This document shows, in pieces, positions 32,713 through 36,733 of a stretch of DNA of 36,733 bases. Position 1 is the first letter of the stretch; the number at the start of each line of letters is the position of its first letter. The translations under genes and the position numbers were made by a program. The stretch is from CADEFX01 sp050260355 (GTDB lineage Bacteria; Pseudomonadota; Alphaproteobacteria; Rhizobiales; Hyphomicrobiaceae), in contig JBLNBZ010000012.1 in assembly GCA_050260355.1 (NCBI GenBank), positions 1-36,733 of the forward strand, written 5' to 3'. Below the pieces are notes generated by a model. It was not told where the DNA came from and made no database searches. It was given only the letters and a program-made list of their open reading frames with translations.

Positions 32713-33700
32713 TGCGCCACTCAACGCAGAACGAGTGATCATCGAGGATCGGAACGCCGCGAGCACGCTCGAGCGTAAGGCGAAAGCGCGGCCTGCCCGG
32801 AGCCGTAGGGTCGAAGGAATGGAGGCCGCTCGCGGCCCTGGCAATGCGCCAGCGCGTTGCCGCCGCCGCAGCGCCCGAGGCTCGCGGGTCGGTCGCAATG
32901 AGGCAGGGTGTGCCGTGCGCCTCTGCGGCAAGGCTCAAGCGGCGGGCAGGCGTGAGCTTCACGTCATCGATACACCCCACCACCAGCGCCACCGACCGCG
33001 CCTTCAGGCCCTCTTCCATGGCCCACAGAGCATCGGTCTCGTTTCCTGTCTCGACCACGAGGATGGAGCCCGGCTGCAGCCCAAGTGCGGAAAGCCCGGG
33101 CGCATAGAGTCGGCCGAGGTCACGCGCTCGCGCCGCCGTCCAGCACCACAGCACCGAGACCTTGGCACAGTTCGCAGCCTCGATCGCATCGAGCCTGCGC
33201 ACCGTCAGCATGAGCCCCAGCGCGAGCGCAGCCGGCCAATCACGGTACGCCGCAGGCTTCACCTCGTGCAGGCCTGCCGCTCGCAAGCCCCGATCGGGCA
33301 GCAACCGGTCGATCTCGGGCGCGCCGAACGTCCAAGCGATCTTGCCGGCTTGTAGAGGGGGGGAGGACGACAGCGCGTGGACAGGGGGCATCCGGGGAAA
33401 TGCGCTGTCGTCCTCCGAAGGCGGGGTAACGCAAACTGCAACCTCTCCGACACCAGGCGGGGTAGACCGGTTTGGAGAGCCGACCTCAAGGCAGCGCTCG
33501 AGAGCCTCGACACGAACTCTGAGGTCTTCGATCAATGCCTTGCGGTCGCCCGCACTTGCGAATGGCAGAGCGAGGGGATGATCGCTGCCGCCACCCGTAC
33601 GCACACGTTTACGCTCGCCGCCGCCATCGACAGTTTGGCGGGTACAGATCCACGCAGATCGGCGGGCAGGAGAGAGGGGATCTTGCGCCGCCTTGTCCAC
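32609..33700 (-). CDS. imuA: ImuA, RecA-like mutasome protein
   Basis: A 363-residue protein of the ImuA/SulA-RecA-like family. Family marks are FGAPEIDRLLPDRGLRAAGLHEV, DWPAALALGLMLTVRR (Walker-A region analogue, without a canonical P-loop), VLWCWTAARARDLGRLYAPGLSALGL, and GCIDDVKLTPARRLSLAAEAHGTPCLI. It binds ImuB and is needed for induced mutagenesis. The N-terminal 100 residues are poorly conserved and Pro-rich, so the GTG at 33700 is a reasoned choice: it lies about 50 bases from the LexA-controlled promoter, and no better start with a ribosome-binding site appears before the conserved part. Its 3' end overlaps imuB by 104 bases. Confidence 0.87.
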   Translation of the reverse strand: MDKAAQDPLSPARRSAWICTRQTVDGGGERKRVRTGGGSDHPLALPFASAGDRKALIEDLRVRVEALERCLEVGSPNRSTPPGVGEVAVCVTPPSEDDSAFPRMPPVHALSSSPPLQAGKIAWTFGAPEIDRLLPDRGLRAAGLHEVKPAAYRDWPAALALGLMLTVRRLDAIEAANCAKVSVLWCWTAARARDLGRLYAPGLSALGLQPGSILVVETGNETDALWAMEEGLKARSVALVVGCIDDVKLTPARRLSLAAEAHGTPCLIATDPRASGAAAAATRWRIARAASGLHSFDPTAPGRPRFRLTLERARGVPILDDHSFCVEWRNDTHRFGLAAGLADRADAAAYAGQRAGRPSVRAR

Positions 33701-33750
33701 GAGGTACGCTCTTTCGAATTCGACAATCGGTAGAGCTCGGATACGTCACT

Positions 33751-33765
33751 GTTCGTTTTTTGTTC
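33751..33765 (-). promoter_or_regulatory. LexA box (proximal) at the imuA promoter
   Basis: GTTC-N7-GTTC (33751-33754 and 33762-33765; read as GAAC-N7-GAAC on the minus strand) is exactly the alphaproteobacterial LexA recognition repeat. It overlaps the proposed -10 and lies 51 bases from the imuA GTG, where bound LexA would block transcription. Confidence 0.85.
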
Positions 33766-33791
33766 TAATCTCGACTCCCTCTGCGCGTCAA
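33762..33791 (-). promoter_or_regulatory. imuA-imuB-dnaE2 promoter
   Basis: On the minus strand, -35 TTGACG (33786-33791) and -10 TAGAAC (33762-33767) are 18 bases apart. The -10 shares bases with the proximal LexA box. Transcription would start near 33755 and give a leader of about 55 bases. Confidence 0.6.
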
Positions 33792-33801
33792 GACAAAAAC
33801 A

Positions 33802-33816
33802 GAACTTTATGGGAAC
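33802..33816. promoter_or_regulatory. LexA box (distal)
   Basis: GAAC (33802-33805), seven bases, GAAC (33813-33816): a second perfect match to the LexA repeat, in reverse orientation to the first and 10 bases upstream of the -35 of the imuA promoter. It could help LexA binding or repression, or serve the opposite direction, where no gene follows for 450 bases. Confidence 0.75.
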
Positions 33817-34264
33817 TAAAAGTGCTCGCGCAGAGCTTCCAAGGTTACCCGGCGCAGCGCAGCGCGGTCGTTCGACCGGCCGATTCCGATTCTTCAAGCC
33901 TTGAGCAAAAGCCCTGATCCGCCAGAGAATTGTGGCCCAATTCCCACACGCGCTGGCAAACAGTCGCAAAACGCCGCCTCGCGGCACGCCGTCCCGTTGC
34001 GCGCCCGCCCCCCAATCGCCACAATCATCGCAACGAACGGGCGGGCTCCTCTTAAGCAGGTTGGGACACTTGCCAGTTCACTGCCCTCCATCCTGAAGCG
34101 GGACGTGTCGCAGCGCCCGCTTCAGCCTCGAAGGGCGCAATGGCCGGAAATTGAGCCTTCCAGCCATGTTGTCGGCCTCGCTTACAGACCGGCGATTCTT
34201 TGAGGCGCGTCTTGCATCGGCAGCCGTCGGCGGAACGGCGGGAGCAACGGGGTGTGAACACGAG
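33817..34264. other. intergenic region without a gene
   Basis: About 450 bases between the distal LexA box and the L,D-transpeptidase. Short open frames here have no family or codon support. A perfect inverted repeat, GAATTG-TGGCC-CAATTC, lies at 33927-33943 and might be an operator. The transpeptidase promoter must be somewhere before 34265, but I see no clear -35/-10. Confidence 0.5.
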
Positions 34265-35002
34265 ATGATCACCAAACGCACATTCACAAGGACACTTCTC
34301 ATCGGCGCTGGCCTCGTGGGCAGCGTGCTCGCTACTGCGTCGGCGGCCTCTGCCCAAGGCATAGACTGGCTGTGGGGCGGCGGCGAGACCGTGGGTGGCA
34401 GCGGTCGCGAGTTCGTGCGCTTCAGTCCGAAGTACTCGACCGGACAGATCATCGTCAGCTTCGGCGACCGGCGGCTTTACTACATTACGCGTCCCGGCGA
34501 GGCGATCAGCTACCCGATCGCCATCCCGCGTGAGCAGAGTCGCTGGGAAGGCATCACTAACGTCTCGCAGAAGCGGGAGAATCCGTCCTGGACGCCGACG
34601 CCCACCATGATCGCCGAGAATCCGCGCCTGCCGCGCTGGGTCCCTGGCGGCCATCCGATGAACCCGCTCGGCGTGCGCGCGCTGTATCTGGGCTCCTCGA
34701 CGTACCGCATCCATGGCACGGACGCCCCGTGGACCATCGGCACCGCCGTCTCCAAGGGCTGCATCCGCATGTACAATCAGGATGTGCTGGATCTCTATCC
34801 GCGGGTGAAAGTCGGCGCCAAGGTGACGGTCACATGGGCCAAGTTCAACGCCGGCCAGGCCATCTCGGCCTCCACCTACGAGGATGAGGAGGCACAGCCG
34901 AGCCGCACTGCGGCCGCCGCCAAGCCCGTCAAGCACGTACGCGCCACGCAGAAGAGCGCTGCCGCGCCAAAGAGCTCAGCGCCGACAGCAACGGTGGAGT
35001 GA
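34265..35002 (+). CDS. L,D-transpeptidase (YkuD domain)
   Basis: A 245-residue secreted peptidoglycan cross-linking enzyme, or one that anchors protein to the wall. Residues 1-31 form a signal peptide (LLIGAGLVGSVLATASAASAQ). The YkuD domain (about 60-195) has YRIHGTDAPWTIGTAVSKGCIRMYNQDVLDLY, with the nucleophile Cys166, His150 and the S-x-GC-x-R signature, plus GGHPMNPLG. The C-terminal 45 residues are Ala/Lys-rich and probably disordered or wall-interacting (KPVKHVRATQKSAAAPKSSA). The ATG at 34265 was chosen because it starts the signal peptide; the frame is open 38 codons upstream. A good terminator follows. Confidence 0.92.
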   Translation: MITKRTFTRTLLIGAGLVGSVLATASAASAQGIDWLWGGGETVGGSGREFVRFSPKYSTGQIIVSFGDRRLYYITRPGEAISYPIAIPREQSRWEGITNVSQKRENPSWTPTPTMIAENPRLPRWVPGGHPMNPLGVRALYLGSSTYRIHGTDAPWTIGTAVSKGCIRMYNQDVLDLYPRVKVGAKVTVTWAKFNAGQAISASTYEDEEAQPSRTAAAAKPVKHVRATQKSAAAPKSSAPTATVE

Positions 35003-35042
35003 CAGAACTCCCCACCAGACGAACCTCCTCTCGAAAGTCCGG

Positions 35043-35068
35043 CGGGCGGCCTCACGGCCGCCCGTTTT
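35043..35068 (+). terminator. rho-independent terminator of the L,D-transpeptidase gene
   Basis: CGGGCGGCC and GGCCGCCCG form a perfect nine-base stem with a TCAC loop, directly followed by TTTT, 40 bases after the stop. This is the clearest intrinsic terminator in the window. Confidence 0.85.
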
Positions 35069-35146
35069 GCATTGTGCCGAATGCAGTGCACCGTCCACGT
35101 CGCACGAACCGAATCTCGGCGGCGACTTGCTACGACGACACCTCGG

Positions 35147-36124
35147 CTACGACGCCTCCTCGAGGCACGCCTTGAGATCTGCCGCCAAGGCCCGCATGAG
35201 GGCCTCGTAAGCCCCCGGCCCCGCCGGCAGTGCCGCGCCGATCGGATCGAGTCGGCCCATGCGGGCCCCCGTGCCCTCGATCACCGTCGCAATCAGCTTC
35301 GGCTCGAACTGCGGCTCGGCAAACACGCACGTCGCTTTGAGGCCGGCGATCTTGCGGCGCAGGCCCGCGAGCCGCTTGGCACTCGGCATCAGATCGGGGC
35401 TGATCGTGACCGAGCCGACCGGGCTCAGGTTGTAGCGGCGCTCCAGGTACTGATAGGCATCGTGAAACACGACGTAGGGCCGGCCGGCGAGCGGGCTCAA
35501 TTCACGCTCGAGCTCTGCAGCGAGCCCGTCGAGTCGATCGGCAAGCGCTCTGAAGTTGGCACGGAAGCGCTCGGCGTGCTCCGGCGCCTCTGTCGACAGC
35601 ACTTCCGCGACGTGCCCCGCAATCAACCTTGCGTTCGCCGGATCGAGCCAGATGTGCCCATCGTTGACCTGACCGGACTTGCCGTGCTGATGGCCGTGAT
35701 CGTGCCCCCGCGCGGCAGGCGCATGTGCGTCGTCATCGAACGTTCCACCCGATCGCTGCGGATAGAGCTTGAGTCCTGGTGTGTCTTGCAGCGCCATTAG
35801 GCGCACCGACCTCGGCAGCGACCTGGCGATCCTCGTCATGAACGGCTCGAGCACCTCGGAGACCTGAAAGATCAGGTCGGCGCCGTTCAAGAGCTTCGCG
35901 TCCGATGGCTTCAGGACATACGTGTGAGACGACGCTGCACCATCGATCAGCAGTTTGGGCTCTCCGACGCCGAGCATGATCGCCGCGACCAGCGAATGGA
36001 TCGGCTTCACCGTCACGACCACCTTGAGGTCGGCCGCGCGGGCGGCAGTGCTCCCCATCATGAGCACGCCGAGCCCTGCCCCGAGCCACCGAAGAGCCAG
36101 ACCCAGCCTGCTTCGCCTTTGCAC
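35147..36124 (-). CDS. znuA: zinc ABC transporter substrate-binding protein ZnuA
   Basis: A 325-residue periplasmic Zn2+-binding protein for the ZnuABC importer. The N-terminus is a Sec signal ending TAARAADLK. The cluster A-I fold shows metal ligands VKPIHSL (His43), SSHTYVLKPSDA (His66) and VVFHDAYQYLERRYNL. It also has a His-rich charged loop (RGHDHGHQHGKSGQVNDGHIW) typical of zinc rather than manganese members. The start is the GTG at 36124, with AAGGAG six bases before. The ATG at 36172 in the same frame would place codons inside a Zur-like site and promoter -10, so it is rejected. znuC and znuB are not in the window. Confidence 0.9.
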   Translation of the reverse strand: MQRRSRLGLALRWLGAGLGVLMMGSTAARAADLKVVVTVKPIHSLVAAIMLGVGEPKLLIDGAASSHTYVLKPSDAKLLNGADLIFQVSEVLEPFMTRIARSLPRSVRLMALQDTPGLKLYPQRSGGTFDDDAHAPAARGHDHGHQHGKSGQVNDGHIWLDPANARLIAGHVAEVLSTEAPEHAERFRANFRALADRLDGLAAELERELSPLAGRPYVVFHDAYQYLERRYNLSPVGSVTISPDLMPSAKRLAGLRRKIAGLKATCVFAEPQFEPKLIATVIEGTGARMGRLDPIGAALPAGPGAYEALMRALAADLKACLEEAS

Positions 36125-36155
36125 CGCTCGCTCCTTCACCGCACCTGACCGGCTG

Positions 36156-36173
36156 ACGTTATATTGTATCATT
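36156..36173 (-). promoter_or_regulatory. Zur-like box and -10 of znuA
   Basis: ACGTTATATTGTATCATT matches the alphaproteobacterial Zur palindrome (ATGTTATAATATAACATT, from memory) at 14 of 18 positions. On the minus strand it contains TACAAT (36163-36168), a good -10, 38 bases before the GTG. Zinc-loaded Zur would block znuA here. Confidence 0.65.
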
Positions 36174-36377
36174 CATCGGCGGTGAACCTCGATCCTCTGC
36201 CCGTCCGCTGCGAACGATCCTCCCTGGTCGGCCCGCGGCGGCCGTGGCCTGATCACCCCTGTCCCTGAGATTTAGGAGAATGCGAACGATTTACCGTGCG
36301 GCGCGCCAGTCGCATATGGGAAAGCTTGCACGAGCTATGATGCCGGCACATCGGAAACTTCACGGCAGACCAGCACT
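36174..36377. other. divergent intergenic region
   Basis: About 200 bases between znuA and the secreted protein gene. It holds the upstream parts of both promoters. I see no further gene and no confident -35/-10 for the rightward gene; TATGAT at about 36335 lacks a -35. Confidence 0.4.
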
Positions 36378-36733
36378 ATGCGGACGACCTCGCTGATATT
36401 GGCATGCGCAGCGGCAGCGGCCACGCTCACGGTGCCGGCTTCGGATTCAGCACAGGCGGGGTATTGTCCCCCGGCTACCTACACTCACAAGGTGAAGCAC
36501 AAGGTCTGGAAGCGTCCGGCCGCGGCGGCCTATCGCTGCCCGCGCTGCTGCGACACGCCGGCAGCGACGCCGCCTGCCTACTACGGCTACGGCGCGCCGC
36601 CCGCCTATTACGCCGTACCTGCGCCCGTCTTCGTCCCCGCATACACGCCCGGCATCGTCTACCAGGGGCCCTTCGGCATCTATCGCGCGTACAAGCCGGT
36701 CGTCGTGTACGACGTTCCCCTCGACATCCCCTA
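36378..36733 (+). CDS. secreted Tyr/Pro-rich protein (5' part, cut by window end)
   Basis: The frame from ATG 36378 is open to the window end (118 codons so far) and is incomplete. It begins with a signal peptide (MRTTSLILACAAAAATLTVP, then ASDSAQA) and continues with GYCPPATYTHKVKHKVWKRP, a CPRCCD Cys cluster and a Tyr/Pro/Gly/Ala-rich stretch (PAYYGYGAPPAYYAVPAPVF). The composition resembles small exported proteins of Hyphomicrobiales with no known function. The Cys cluster might bind a metal or form disulfides. No clear ribosome-binding site is seen. It is divergent from znuA; any link to zinc is speculation. Confidence 0.65.
   Translation, partial: MRTTSLILACAAAAATLTVPASDSAQAGYCPPATYTHKVKHKVWKRPAAAAYRCPRCCDTPAATPPAYYGYGAPPAYYAVPAPVFVPAYTPGIVYQGPFGIYRAYKPVVVYDVPLDIP

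Noticed and set aside
33901..34203. Hundred-codon plus-strand frame before the L,D-transpeptidase
   Set aside because: Starts with TTG, has no ribosome-binding site, no family and mixed composition.

Overview
The window is GC-rich (about two thirds G+C by eye) and gene-dense. It looks like chromosome from an alphaproteobacterium, most likely Hyphomicrobiales. The signs are a GTTC-N7-GTTC LexA box ahead of an imuA-imuB-dnaE2 cassette, DUF1194 and extensin-like secreted proteins, a Zur-type box in front of znuA, and short palindromic repeats of the kind scattered through Rhizobiales genomes. I see no plasmid, phage, insertion sequence, CRISPR array, tRNA or rRNA. The species cannot be named from the sequence alone.

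Layout. 1-300 has no convincing gene but holds a perfect REP-like palindrome. 301-3747: a gamma-glutamylcyclotransferase-like protein, an MFS exporter, an extensin-like lipoprotein and a secreted von Willebrand-type DUF1194 protein. 3916-4938: arabinose-5-phosphate isomerase KdsD (Kdo/LPS supply). 5003-6860: a membrane-microdomain operon of the SPFH protein QmcA with two tandem NfeD proteins. 7054-9307: ferrochelatase and an M20 metallopeptidase. 9415-11735: an O-antigen ligase/polymerase-like membrane protein converging on a CHAD protein. 11840-13532: thiS-thiG-thiE. 13756-15304: two tandem, highly similar short-chain dehydrogenases. 15672-19091: a three-domain LplT-PlsC-acyl-ACP synthetase (Aas-type) fusion. 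19115-24333: a homogentisate catabolic operon (hmgA, fumarylacetoacetase, an unusual MBL-fold protein, an FAD monooxygenase and a small DUF2783 protein). 24388-27324: glycine oxidase ThiO and a periplasmic gamma-glutamyltransferase. 27412-33700: the SOS mutasome imuA-imuB-dnaE2 with its LexA-controlled promoter. 34265-36124: an L,D-transpeptidase and ZnuA, the latter behind a Zur-like box. 36378 to the end: the 5' part of a secreted Tyr/Pro-rich protein.

How the genes fit together. The homogentisate operon opens the ring (HmgA) and hydrolyses fumarylacetoacetate. Its flavin monooxygenase plus 74-residue partner resembles a two-component hydroxylase that would make homogentisate from a hydroxyphenylacetate. 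The MBL-fold member keeps only the Zn1 half of the usual metal site. thiSGE and the distant thiO together provide thiazole synthesis and coupling to thiamine phosphate. imuA, imuB and dnaE2 are the damage-inducible translesion polymerase system. Here dnaE2 carries two in-frame insertions that look like captured dispersed repeats, the most unusual feature of the window. KdsD, the ligase, the Aas fusion and the L,D-transpeptidase serve the cell envelope.
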